From assembly GCA_041441915.1 (NCBI GenBank), contig JASDRS010000010.1, positions 1 through 64,000 of the forward strand: a stretch of DNA of 64,000 nucleotides, written 5' to 3'. The notes under the pieces were generated by a model, which ran no database searches, had not been told where the DNA came from, and saw only the letters and a list, made by a program, of their open reading frames with translations. This document shows positions 31,579 to 40,087 of this stretch, piece by piece (within the stretch, counting starts at the first letter, position 1; the number at the start of each line of letters is the position of its first letter). The DNA is from UBA10365 sp041441915 (GTDB lineage: Bacteria; Pseudomonadota; Alphaproteobacteria; Rhodobacterales; Rhodobacteraceae). Made by a program: the position numbers and the translations under genes.

Positions 31579-32741
31579 TTTGTCTCCATAAAGCGGACTT
31601 GGGCTCCCTCTAGCGCGACAGCGGGTATGCCTTTCCGGATCGGCCGCAGCGTGACTCTGTGGGGCTTAAGGTCAACAATATCGAACAGTATATAGGCCTG
31701 ATCTTTGCCATCGGTATAGGCCATGTGAGCCTTGGTCAGCCCATCAGCGCGACCAAACGGCAGGGTCAAGGCATTGCCTTTCCGTGCTAATGGTCCGTTA
31801 AGTGGTCGGCAGGCGTAGGACTGAATCATCTCTTCGACATGGCCTTCTAGGCCAGTGGTCAATTTTTTGGCAACTGTGGTACGACTTTTGCGCGAAAGAG
31901 CATTTAGAGTGGCTAGGGGCGTATGCACCCCTAAAATCGCGGTTTTTGTAAAGCTTCTACGCAGCTTTTCCTGATGGCTCGCGCCGCCAATCAGGCGCGA
32001 GGTTAAGCGCAATTCGAGCCCGGGTTCGACTGAGCTTCCATTTTCGGTATAACCGATTTCTATTTGTGCCACATATCCAAGTGCGTAAGGGGCGATCTCA
32101 ACTGGGGTGCCCTGAGTAAGGGCCATATAGTCCATGTCATTTTTGGCCTTGTTCACTTTGACCGGGGCCGACGTTTGCGCATGGCTCAATGTGAGGGAAT
32201 TGTTTTTTTCAAGAACCGTATTTAACCTATTGGCTACCTGGTCTAAAATTTCTCTTGCCCAAGCGGGTGCATTTGATGATAAGATTTTTTGGGGCACAAA
32301 AGCTGTGATTTCTAATTGGGCTTTGCGCGCACAATAGGCGGCGATGGGCGTCACATCGCCCACCATCGCGCGAATATTTATGGTGTAAAAATCCCCAACC
32401 TTGTCCTCTGATAAGATTTGATAGTCTAAAATGCGCGACGCGGGGCGTACCACCAATTGTTCAGATACCATCACCGCCATATCTGAGGCGCTATAGCCCA
32501 AAACGTCGGTGCCTCCGGCACTAGCCGCCTCATAAAGGGCTGCCTCTAGTGCGCGGCGGCGCAGCAGTTCTTTCCCGCCCACGCCTGTTGGGTATGCTTG
32601 CCCAGTTGCAGTGATCGCTAATACGGCGGCCCTAACGGGCTTGGGGATCATGCTCTCCGCGCCCAGCATTACTAAAACCAAACAGATCCGCTGCATGCGG
32701 TTTGCCCAATTTAAGGAGGTGAGGCCAAAAGTGCTTGACAT
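31575..32741 (-). CDS. flgT: FlgT-like H-ring protein
   Basis: 388 residues. AAGGT precedes the ATG at 32741. A signal peptide (LVLVMLGAESMIPKPVRA) is followed by a FlgT-type N-domain: ITATGQAYPTGVGGKELLRRRALEAALYEA and the MVSEQLVVRPASRILDYQIL strand. A C-terminal beta domain follows with DLKPHRVTLRPIRKG. In Vibrio and C. sphaeroides, FlgT builds the H ring around the basal body and is needed for stator placement or L-ring function. Adjacent flgP supports the call. Confidence 0.8.
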   Translation of the reverse strand: MSSTFGLTSLNWANRMQRICLVLVMLGAESMIPKPVRAAVLAITATGQAYPTGVGGKELLRRRALEAALYEAASAGGTDVLGYSASDMAVMVSEQLVVRPASRILDYQILSEDKVGDFYTINIRAMVGDVTPIAAYCARKAQLEITAFVPQKILSSNAPAWAREILDQVANRLNTVLEKNNSLTLSHAQTSAPVKVNKAKNDMDYMALTQGTPVEIAPYALGYVAQIEIGYTENGSSVEPGLELRLTSRLIGGASHQEKLRRSFTKTAILGVHTPLATLNALSRKSRTTVAKKLTTGLEGHVEEMIQSYACRPLNGPLARKGNALTLPFGRADGLTKAHMAYTDGKDQAYILFDIVDLKPHRVTLRPIRKGIPAVALEGAQVRFMETK

Positions 32742-32749
32742 ATTTTACC

Positions 32750-33286
32750 TTAAAACCATCCCTTGGCCGAACGCACGATGCGGGCTATGGTGTCACGGTC
32801 AATTTCCAAAACCACTTCATATACATCGGAGCCCATCGGCTCGATTTTAACGGTGCGCGCGCCACGAATAGCGCCATCAACGTTTGATTGCAGGCTGTCG
32901 TTTTGAATGATTGCTTCGGCCATTGATGTTTTGGAATTAATTTGGATACCATGGATTTGTTCGGCCAAATCTCGCAGAGCTTCGAGTTTCGCGGCTCGAA
33001 TGGCCATTAAACGGCGGTGACCGGTAGATTTGCCAGGTTGAATTGAAATAACTGAATATCCGCGTCCCGTAATGGTATCTGCAATACGGGCAGCTGTTGC
33101 TTTTGTAGCCTTGTCTAGGGCTATTTTAATTGCAGCAAGCTGTTTTGCGGGATCCTGTGGTCCAGTAACTTGCGCGTAGGCGCTGCTAGAGTGGTTATAA
33201 GGTAGTATTGAAGGCAATGCCCCAGCAAAGATTAAAGCCGGAATAGCGATAAGGACTGCTTTGGGTAGGCTGCTAAATGTATTCAT
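32750..33286 (-). CDS. flgP: FlgP-like LPP20-family protein
   Basis: 178 residues with a signal peptide (cleavage near AYAQ, residue 37). The LPP20/FlgP pattern is visible in RRLMAIRAAKLEALRDLAEQ and DGAIRGARTVKIEP, ending in VYEVVLEIDRD. Typical FlgP is a lipoprotein; no lipobox Cys is seen here, so it may be periplasmic rather than lipid-anchored. FlgP forms outer rings or discs in Vibrio and Campylobacter. First gene of flgP-flgT-flgA-flgM, behind a sigma-54 site. Confidence 0.75.
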   Translation of the reverse strand: MNTFSSLPKAVLIAIPALIFAGALPSILPYNHSSSAYAQVTGPQDPAKQLAAIKIALDKATKATAARIADTITGRGYSVISIQPGKSTGHRRLMAIRAAKLEALRDLAEQIHGIQINSKTSMAEAIIQNDSLQSNVDGAIRGARTVKIEPMGSDVYEVVLEIDRDTIARIVRSAKGWF

Positions 33287-33325
33287 GGTTGACGCTCCAT
33301 TGGGTCGGAATTCTGATGCAAGCCT

Positions 33326-33341
33326 TGCATATTATGTGCCA
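33326..33341 (-). promoter_or_regulatory. Sigma-54 promoter for flgP-flgT-flgA
   Basis: TGGCAC-ATAAT-ATGCA on the minus strand, one base from consensus with correct spacing. Predicted start is about 30 bp upstream of the flgP ATG. Confidence 0.75.
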
Positions 33342-33544
33342 GTTCGCTTTTTGCCGTAGCGTTTGTTAAAAAAAAGAATATTTTTCACAGTTGGCACAAA
33401 ATTTGCTTTCTTACGATTGTGGGCACTTCGCCCCAACACAGAAAGTAGAGCCGTGAAGATTGACGCAAGAATTATAGCAGTAATTGCAAGGGCAATGCCA
33501 AGTGCAGCACCGCTTTGCATCTTTGATGGGCGTTTGGTCGTCAA
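33332..33544 (-). CDS. Possible small membrane protein overlapping divergent promoters
   Basis: 70 codons from a TTG at 33544 (ATG at 33520 alternative). It has one strong hydrophobic segment (GAALGIALAITAIILASIFTALLSV, about residues 12-36) and a very basic tail (KKANFVP...KKRTGT). Codon choice looks natural, but no ribosome site is evident and both sigma-54 promoters of this region lie within the frame. Either a real small gene or a chance frame. Confidence 0.35.
   Translation of the reverse strand: MTTKRPSKMQSGAALGIALAITAIILASIFTALLSVLGRSAHNRKKANFVPTVKNILFFNKRYGKKRTGT
33392..33407 (+). promoter_or_regulatory. Sigma-54 promoter for flhA-flhF-flhG-fliA
   Basis: TGGCAC-AAAAT-TTGCT on the plus strand is a perfect -24/-12 element. 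Predicted start near 33419 gives an unusually long leader of about 155 bases before flhA. It is divergent from, and 50 bp away from, the flgP promoter. Confidence 0.85.
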
Positions 33545-33574
33545 TAGTTCGACACAAACTCCAAAGAGGTTGTC

Positions 33575-35710
33575 ATGGATCTGACGTTGAAACGCTTTGA
33601 TCTGAGCAATATCAGCTCTTTGGCCGGCAATGCCGTGATGCCCGTTGGAATTTTGATTTTGGTAGCGATGATGGTTTTGCCGCTACCAGTGTTTTTGCTT
33701 GATACATTCTTTGTGTTCAATATTTTGTTGTCGCTGTTAATTTTGATGGTGGCCATGCACACCTATCGACCTGTTGATTTTTCATCGTTCCCAAACCTTT
33801 TGCTGATTGCCACAATTTTGCGTCTGGCACTTAACGTTGCTTCAACGCGCATTATTCTTTCAAGTGGCCATACGGGTGGTGAAGCTGCTGGCAAAGTTAT
33901 TCGCGCCTTTGGTGAATTTGTGATTGCGGGTAATTTTACGGTTGGGATTTTCGTCTTTGTGATTTTGGTCATCATTAACTTGATGGTTATTACCAAGGGT
34001 GCGGGGCGCGTCTCGGAAGTTTCGGCTCGCTTTACACTTGATGCGATGCCAGGCAAACAAATGGCGATTGATGCTGATTTGAATGCGGGCATTTTGACCC
34101 CTGAAGAAGCGACGCTGCGCCGCTCCGAAGTCAGCACCGAGGCGGATTTTTATGGCTCTATGGACGGTGCGTCGAAATTTGTGAAGGGTGATGCGGTTGC
34201 AGGCCTTTTGATCTTGGCCATCAATATTGTGGGGGGCTTGATTATCGGTGTGGCTCAACATGACATGACTATTGGTGATGCTGCTGAATCCTATATCTTG
34301 CTGTCTATCGGCGATGGTTTGGTTGCGCAGATCCCATCGCTTTTGTTGTCTATTGCCACCGCGATTATTGTGACGCGAGTGTCGTCAACGCAGAATATGG
34401 CCGAACATATTGGCCGCCAAGTTAACCTGTCGCGCGCGTGGGTACCTGTTGCTGTGGTGATGGGCATTATTGGCATCATTCCCGGCATGCCTAATATGTT
34501 ATTTCTAACCTTTGCGGCCCTTTCGGTTGGTGCGGCTTACTATTCGAAAAAATCCGAAAGCGATGCCAAAGAAGATCAGGCCGAAGAAGATATCAGCGGA
34601 GCCAAAGCTGAAGATGACGAACCTCAGTCGATTGAGTTGGCAGATGTCACCGACTATTCTGCCGTGTCTTTGCAACTGGGATATGGACTTATTTCGATGG
34701 TTGACGCGGATCAAGGTGGCCCCTTGGTCACCCGCATCACCGGCATCCGCCGCGAAGTGTCACGTGCCTTAGGCTTTGTGGTTCCAGGTGTGCGTATTCG
34801 TGATGATTTGGCCCTGGGTGCCAATGCGTACCGCATTCGCGTGGGTCAAACTATTGTTGGCGAAGATGAAGTTTATCCAGACCGCAAGCTGGCGCTGGCT
34901 GGTGCAAAATCAAATATCGCACTAGAAGGGATCGAAGTTAAGGATCCAAGCTTTGGCATGGACGCGATTTGGATCCGCCCACATCAGCAAGCCGAAGCAG
35001 AGGCCAATGATTATGTTGTGATTGAACCTGAATCGGTTCTGGCCACGCATCTGAGCCAATTGCTTTATAAATACGCCTACCAGTTGGTTGGCCAAGATGA
35101 TGTTCAGGCCTTGCTTGACAATCTGGCCACTAATAGCCCTAATTTGGTGCAATCTGTTGTGCCAAAACTGGTGCCTTTGCACGTGCTAACAGCTGTAATG
35201 CGTGCACTATTGTCGGAACGCATTCCCGTATCAGACTTGCGCCGCATTCTTGAAGGGTTGTCGTCAATGGCGGGCCGCAACTTGGGCCCCGCCGAAATGG
35301 CTGAGGCATTGCGCCCAGCACTGGCGTCCTTGCTTATTCAGCAAGTAGCACCTTTGGGAAAACCCTTGCCAGTGATAACCATGACGCCAGATTTGGAACA
35401 ATTAGTTATGCGTACGCACCGCCAAGCAGGTGAGGGTGCTTTGACCATTGATGCCAATTTGGCGGAGCAAATTATCCACTCTTTGAATGAAACATCTGAA
35501 AAAATGTCTGCCGAAGGGCGCCCAGCCATTTTTGTGGCTGCACCGCAAATTCGTCGAGCTTTGGCAGACTTTTTGCGCCAACATCTGCCAGACCTTATTA
35601 TTCTTGCCTTTACCGAACTTCCAGAAAACCGCCGTGTTGAAGTCGTAGCCTCTATTGGTGGCAACGGAGCTTTGACGCTTGATCCAGAACTTGAAAACAG
35701 CAAAGGTTGA
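33575..35710 (+). CDS. flhA: Flagellar export channel protein FlhA
   Basis: 711 residues, standard. About eight N-terminal membrane segments are present, with the family stretch NLLLIATILRLALNVASTRIIL near residue 72. The cytoplasmic FHIPEP loop is represented by VSARFTLDAMPGKQMAIDADL near residue 148. The four-domain C-terminal ring includes YLVG-like KYAYQLVGQDDVQALLDNL. AGAGG precedes the ATG. FlhA docks export chaperones and uses the proton gradient. Confidence 0.97.
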   Translation: MDLTLKRFDLSNISSLAGNAVMPVGILILVAMMVLPLPVFLLDTFFVFNILLSLLILMVAMHTYRPVDFSSFPNLLLIATILRLALNVASTRIILSSGHTGGEAAGKVIRAFGEFVIAGNFTVGIFVFVILVIINLMVITKGAGRVSEVSARFTLDAMPGKQMAIDADLNAGILTPEEATLRRSEVSTEADFYGSMDGASKFVKGDAVAGLLILAINIVGGLIIGVAQHDMTIGDAAESYILLSIGDGLVAQIPSLLLSIATAIIVTRVSSTQNMAEHIGRQVNLSRAWVPVAVVMGIIGIIPGMPNMLFLTFAALSVGAAYYSKKSESDAKEDQAEEDISGAKAEDDEPQSIELADVTDYSAVSLQLGYGLISMVDADQGGPLVTRITGIRREVSRALGFVVPGVRIRDDLALGANAYRIRVGQTIVGEDEVYPDRKLALAGAKSNIALEGIEVKDPSFGMDAIWIRPHQQAEAEANDYVVIEPESVLATHLSQLLYKYAYQLVGQDDVQALLDNLATNSPNLVQSVVPKLVPLHVLTAVMRALLSERIPVSDLRRILEGLSSMAGRNLGPAEMAEALRPALASLLIQQVAPLGKPLPVITMTPDLEQLVMRTHRQAGEGALTIDANLAEQIIHSLNETSEKMSAEGRPAIFVAAPQIRRALADFLRQHLPDLIILAFTELPENRRVEVVASIGGNGALTLDPELENSKG

Positions 35711-35715
35711 TCGCT

Positions 35716-37164
35716 ATGCCCTCAGTGACCGTACTCGCCCCCGATAGCTCGCTTGCCATGGATGAAGTTTTTCGCCAATTGGGTGAAAATGCTTTTATCC
35801 TTTCTACCTCGCAGCGCGATGGGCAGATTGAAATCAAAGCGACCAATGATCCAATTCCTGTAACCAAACGGACGGCATCGCCCGCGCGTCAAAGCTTTGC
35901 TCAGGCCTTGGCGGCGCGCTCCGGCGAAGAAGACACAACCATCTTGCAACGCTCGCGTGATGGTTTTGTGCGCCCTGTCTTGAAGGGCATAGAAGGGGGC
36001 CGTGCACCAGAACCGATGCGCGACAACGCGCAACCAGAGCCGCAATTAACACATGAATATGCTCAAGACGCCGCTTACGGCGTTGTAGCCAAAGAGCCAC
36101 GCTCCCAATTTACCCCACCAGTTTTTGAAAGCGCTGCACGCATGGCCGTGGGCGCCAATGCGAGCCCCGTACCCTTGCGTGGAGTTCGCACGTCGCTCAC
36201 GCCGACGCGTCCGTTCGCAAGCGCGCCAACTCCACTGCGCGCTGATGTTTTAGCCCCCGTACAAGATGGCGCGCTCCATCGGCGCATTGAAACGCGCGAC
36301 GACTTTGCGCAATCTGAAAAAATAGAGCAAGCACTTGATAGGCTGCAAAAAACCATCACAGGTTTGGTCGACACGCTGGCCATCGCCAAACCTGACTTAG
36401 CACATGACCTAACCGCGAACCTTATTCGTAACGCGGGTTTTGACAATGCCTTGATTGCTGATATGCGGCCGGTTTATTCAGGTTGTGACATGGAGGATGG
36501 CTCGAAAAGCTTCGTGGCGGCCCTATGTGACCGTATTGTGGCTCCAAAACCCCATGCGGTGATGGATGCGCAAGTGATCTTTATCTCCGGGCCTTCGGGA
36601 TCAGGTAAAACCACCCTTGCGGCCAAATTCGCTGCTATGCTAATGGAGCACCGCCCCCAAACGCGCACACATTTGATAGAAGTAAAAACCGACAGTCCAG
36701 TTTCGGGTGACCTTTTGCGTAGCTATGGACGGATCTTGAATATTCCCTGTGACCGTTGGTCAATGGCTCATATTGCGCAGTCGTTAAACTTGGTGGCGGG
36801 CGTTACCTATATTATCGACGCCCCCTCTGACCCTGAGGTTGCCGACCATGTCGCCCAAGCCTTCAAACAATGCGCGGGTAAAAACTTTGTGGCAATTGTG
36901 GCTTTGCCTGGCGGCTGTAGCGGGGCAATGATTGACATGATCTTGCCACGCTATTTGTCAGATGGCACAGTTCTGGCACTGACTAAGCTTGATGAATGCG
37001 AAAGCACACCGAAAGAACTGTCAAAAATTGCGCAAACTGGAGCCAAAATAGCGTGGCTTTCGGGTACGCGGGCTTTGCTGTCAACCCTTTCGGTTGCCAG
37101 CCGTGAGATTGTTGAAAGCTATTTAACCGACTGCCTAAGCAACAAACCCGCTTCAAACGACTGA
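35716..37164 (+). CDS. flhF: SRP-type GTPase FlhF
   Basis: About 482 residues from ATG 35716 (AAAGG upstream; a TTG at 35707 overlaps the flhA stop). A long basic, disordered N-terminal B domain precedes the NG domain. The GTP-binding P-loop is FISGPSGSGKTTLAAKFAAM near residue 290, followed by the DAPSDPEV and ALTKLDECEST (guanine-specificity TKLD) motifs. FlhF sets the site and number of polar flagella. Encoded between flhA and flhG. Confidence 0.93.
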   Translation: MPSVTVLAPDSSLAMDEVFRQLGENAFILSTSQRDGQIEIKATNDPIPVTKRTASPARQSFAQALAARSGEEDTTILQRSRDGFVRPVLKGIEGGRAPEPMRDNAQPEPQLTHEYAQDAAYGVVAKEPRSQFTPPVFESAARMAVGANASPVPLRGVRTSLTPTRPFASAPTPLRADVLAPVQDGALHRRIETRDDFAQSEKIEQALDRLQKTITGLVDTLAIAKPDLAHDLTANLIRNAGFDNALIADMRPVYSGCDMEDGSKSFVAALCDRIVAPKPHAVMDAQVIFISGPSGSGKTTLAAKFAAMLMEHRPQTRTHLIEVKTDSPVSGDLLRSYGRILNIPCDRWSMAHIAQSLNLVAGVTYIIDAPSDPEVADHVAQAFKQCAGKNFVAIVALPGGCSGAMIDMILPRYLSDGTVLALTKLDECESTPKELSKIAQTGAKIAWLSGTRALLSTLSVASREIVESYLTDCLSNKPASND

Positions 37165-37196
37165 CCCCATAGCTTGTGCCATAAGGACGAATTTAC

Positions 37197-38003
37197 ATGA
37201 CCCAGTCGATCACAATTGCAAGCGGTAAGGGAGGTGTTGGCAAGACCTGCATTGCGGTCAATTTGTCGATCAAACTTGCTCAACTTGGCCGTAAGGTAAG
37301 TCTACTAGATGCCGATTTTGGCCTAGCCAATTCGCATATTCTGATGGGCTGTAATGCGCGAAAAACATTAAGTGATGTTGTCGCTGGGCGTGACAAGATC
37401 GAAGATGTGATTGAAAAAACCAGCTCGGGCGTACAACTTTTGGCGGGGGGCAGTGGGCTGTTGGATATGCTCAATCTTGACAATAAAGCGCGCTATCAGT
37501 TGATCCGCAATGTAGATGTGTTGCGCGAGAGTACAGAAGTTTTGATCGTCGATGCGCCGGCAGGGGCTTCAGATTCCGCCATCACCTTTGCGGCGGCGGC
37601 AGATCGGGTTTTGGTGGTGATTGTGGGCGAGCCTACAAGTTTCATGGATGGCTATTCCTTTATTAAAGCAGCACATGTGGAAACTGGGCTAAATAAGTTT
37701 TCAATTGCGGTCAACATGGCGCGTGATGCGGCTGAGGCCAAACGGCATTTTGAAAAATTTCAAGCGATTGCTTTGCGGTTTCTGGATGTTGAGCTTACTT
37801 TTGTGGGCCATGTTCCATTCTCAAATGCTCTGCGCCGTTCGGTTGTAACGCGTAAACCACTTTTGGCCACCCGCGCTGAGGGCCACCGTCTTGAAGATGA
37901 AGCATTTGCGGTTATATCGCGCAATCTTTTGGCAGCCCCCGCAAACCGTGGCAATGGCTTGCGCTTCTTTGATGCAAACTCTTTAAAGGAGGAAGGGCAA
38001 TGA
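37197..38003 (+). CDS. flhG: MinD-like ATPase FlhG (FleN)
   Basis: 268 residues. Deviant Walker A SGKGGVGKT at residues 8-16, SLLDADFGLANSHILMG, and Walker B-like VLIVDAPAGASDSAITF. It limits flagellar number by stimulating FlhF and, in some species, by inhibiting FleQ. AAGGA precedes the ATG. Its end overlaps fliA by 4 bp. The C-terminal membrane-targeting amphipathic helix is not obvious. Confidence 0.93.
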   Translation: MTQSITIASGKGGVGKTCIAVNLSIKLAQLGRKVSLLDADFGLANSHILMGCNARKTLSDVVAGRDKIEDVIEKTSSGVQLLAGGSGLLDMLNLDNKARYQLIRNVDVLRESTEVLIVDAPAGASDSAITFAAAADRVLVVIVGEPTSFMDGYSFIKAAHVETGLNKFSIAVNMARDAAEAKRHFEKFQAIALRFLDVELTFVGHVPFSNALRRSVVTRKPLLATRAEGHRLEDEAFAVISRNLLAAPANRGNGLRFFDANSLKEEGQ

Positions 38004-38761
38004 CCATGATGCAAAACAAATATGCCGAACAGGTCCAACGACCTGAAGATCTAATAGCAGAACATATGCAGCTGGTTCGTAAACTGGCTTTTTACTTTCA
38101 TAGTAGGGTCAGGGGCGCCGTAGAAGTCGAAGATCTGATCCAAATCGGCTATATCGGCTTGATTGACGCCAGTAAAAAATATGAACGCCACGAAGGTGTG
38201 ACGTTTAGCTCCTATGCCTCGATCCGAATTCGTGGAGCGATTTTGGACCACCTGCGACGCTCGTCTAATCTTTGCCGTACGACCATTGCCATGCAGCGCA
38301 AAGTGAATGTGGTGAATGCTAGCTTGGAACGCAAATTGCAGCGCCTACCTACGGCGCAAGAAACAGCCACTGATCTGAATATGACCATTCAAGATCTTGA
38401 CCAGTGGTCGCAAGCCTTTCAATCAAATGTTCACCAGTCTCTGGATCAAGTCTATGATGAATATTCGATTTGGTACGTCTCTGACACAGGAAATCCGGAA
38501 GATGAGCTGTCCAAAACCGAGCTCCGCAATGCTTTGCGCAAATCCCTGGAAGGACTGCCTCAGCGCGAGGCCTTGGTTTTGCAGCTCTACTATGTAGAAG
38601 AATTAAATGTTTATGAAATTGCCGCTGTACTGGAAGTCACCACAGGGCGTGTGTCACAGATTAAGAAAGTGGCAATCATGAATTTGCGCAATCGCATGAC
38701 CGAAGTGACCGGGAATGCCAATATTGCCGAAGTAGCGGAAATGTTTTCTAAGGGGGCCTAA
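38000..38761 (+). CDS. fliA: Flagellar sigma factor FliA (sigma-28)
   Basis: 253 residues. Region 2 (VEDLIQIGYIGLIDASKKYE, then FSSYASIRIRGAILDHLRR) and region 4 HTH (NVYEIAAVLEVTTGRVSQIKK) are clear. It transcribes late flagellar genes, held in check by FlgM at 30531. The start overlaps flhG (ATGA) and the stop overlaps the next gene (TAATG). Confidence 0.95.
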   Translation: MTMMQNKYAEQVQRPEDLIAEHMQLVRKLAFYFHSRVRGAVEVEDLIQIGYIGLIDASKKYERHEGVTFSSYASIRIRGAILDHLRRSSNLCRTTIAMQRKVNVVNASLERKLQRLPTAQETATDLNMTIQDLDQWSQAFQSNVHQSLDQVYDEYSIWYVSDTGNPEDELSKTELRNALRKSLEGLPQREALVLQLYYVEELNVYEIAAVLEVTTGRVSQIKKVAIMNLRNRMTEVTGNANIAEVAEMFSKGA

Positions 38762-39171
38762 TGTCACAAAATCTGCAGCCCACCCAGACTTTGCAAATGT
38801 TTGTTCAGAGCGCCGAGTTGCGGATGCACGGTGTTGAACTTCAGAGTGAGATAGAGCTATCTTGTGGCCTGATCAATATTGCACGTGGCAGCTGCGCCGT
38901 GCGGATAATTCCAGTTGACATGGTGCGCAACGGTGGTTTGGGCACCATTTCGGTGCCGATCGAGCGGTTGTTAATGCGGGGTGAGTTATTTGTGAGCCAC
39001 CCTATTTTTACCCAAATAATGGAGATGCTGCGCGTCGAACCGCCGCGCCCAGCCGCATTGGTTTTGGCGCTGCGCGAACCTTTGCACATAACCGCCAAAG
39101 GCGACCTTTGGCTTGAAGCTTCGTGCGTCTGCGATGTAGTTGATATGAGTTGGAATGTGCCCCTGCTTTAG
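38761..39171 (+). CDS. Unknown 136-residue protein coupled to fliA
   Basis: Not recognised. Its ATG shares one base with the fliA stop. Mixed alpha/beta, no signal peptide or membrane span; the C-terminal half alternates hydrophobic strands (AALVLALREPLHITAKGDLWLEASCVCDVVD). It is the last gene of the flhA unit. An inverted repeat 39172-39200 follows directly but has no U-tract. Confidence 0.7.
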   Translation: MSQNLQPTQTLQMFVQSAELRMHGVELQSEIELSCGLINIARGSCAVRIIPVDMVRNGGLGTISVPIERLLMRGELFVSHPIFTQIMEMLRVEPPRPAALVLALREPLHITAKGDLWLEASCVCDVVDMSWNVPLL

Positions 39172-39226
39172 TCAGGCGGCGTAGAGCGACGATCGCCTGA
39201 AATAGTTTGAGTGATTTGATCACGCT

Positions 39227-40015
39227 TCATTCAAGCAGTTTTCTATCCATTTCCAGCATCGTTTGCATGATTCTTGAATTGGAAGAATAGGCTTGCTGCG
39301 CACGTATTAGATTGACCATTTCGGTGGTGACATCTGTGTTCGAGCGTTCAAGTGCACCAGATTGCATAAGGCCCATGCCTGCCGCTCCGGCTTGACTTAC
39401 GATAGCGTCCCCCGAAATGTTGGTTTCGGAATAAAGATTGTCGCCTTCATTACGCAGCCCACTTTCATTTTTGAACGAGGCCAGACCCAAAGTGCCAAGC
39501 ATAAATGTTGATTTACCGTCGATACCATAGGTGGCGATAATATTACCCTTGTTGTTAACTTCAAGCCCCGTCAACCTGGACGTTTGGTCGTTGGGCAATT
39601 TGATTTGTGGATGAATCTGCAGATCAGTGCCATTTGACATCAACACGCGCTCGCCACTTTGGGTCACAAGATAGTTGTTTTTGTCCAATTCGAAGGTACC
39701 ATTTCGGGTAAATTGCGGCGGCATTCCAGCGGTGGGCGATTGCACCACAAACATGCCAGGGCCTGCGATAGCCAGGTCAAGTGTTTGGTCAGTTTCTTTG
39801 ATTGACCCCTGTGCATGACTGCGCCGCGGCGCCAATGCCGTGGCGCCGAGCCCTAAATTTGGGGCCGAGGTTTCTTTTTGGACACCCGTATACATGTCTT
39901 CGAATTGCGCGGTCGAGCGTTTGAAGCCAGTGGTTCCTGCATTCGCTATATTATGCGAAATAACGTCTAACTCTTGATTTGCAGCTGCAATTCCATTTCT
40001 GCTGACCGATAACAT
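39227..40015 (-). CDS. Extra FlgE/FlgF/FlgG-family hook-basal body protein
   Basis: About 262 residues from ATG 40015, chosen because AAGGAA precedes it; the frame is open to 40063, over a sigma-54 site. The N-terminus is a rod/hook signature (NGIAAANQELDVISHNIANAGTTGFKRS) and the C-terminus another (SGALERSNTDVTTEMVNLIRAQQAYSSNSRIMQTM), with LDLAIAGPGMFVVQS between. Length is like FlgF or FlgG. Since complete flgE, flgF and flgG are present elsewhere in the window, this is an additional paralogue, perhaps an alternative rod or hook-cap-related part. Confidence 0.88.
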   Translation of the reverse strand: MLSVSRNGIAAANQELDVISHNIANAGTTGFKRSTAQFEDMYTGVQKETSAPNLGLGATALAPRRSHAQGSIKETDQTLDLAIAGPGMFVVQSPTAGMPPQFTRNGTFELDKNNYLVTQSGERVLMSNGTDLQIHPQIKLPNDQTSRLTGLEVNNKGNIIATYGIDGKSTFMLGTLGLASFKNESGLRNEGDNLYSETNISGDAIVSQAGAAGMGLMQSGALERSNTDVTTEMVNLIRAQQAYSSNSRIMQTMLEMDRKLLE

Positions 40016-40051
40016 GGCGAGTTCCTTTTCTACCTTAGTTGAAGACGTTAG

Positions 40052-40067
40052 AGCAATTTTCATGCCG
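40052..40067 (-). promoter_or_regulatory. Candidate sigma-54 promoter for the extra hook-family gene
   Basis: CGGCAT-GAAAA-TTGCT on the minus strand, two bases from consensus, with correct spacing and a perfect -12 part. Predicted start about 26 bp before the ATG at 40015. Confidence 0.5.
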
Positions 40068-40087
40068 ACTTTTAAAAGAGGGTAAAA

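Noticed and set aside
33363..33584. Plus-strand frame upstream of flhA
   Set aside because: No ribosome site, overlaps flhA out of frame, and its composition reads as the shadow of the opposite strand.
39172..39200. Inverted repeat TCAGGCG-N15-CGCCTGA after the fliA-coupled gene
   Set aside because: Large loop and no U-tract, so not called as a terminator.
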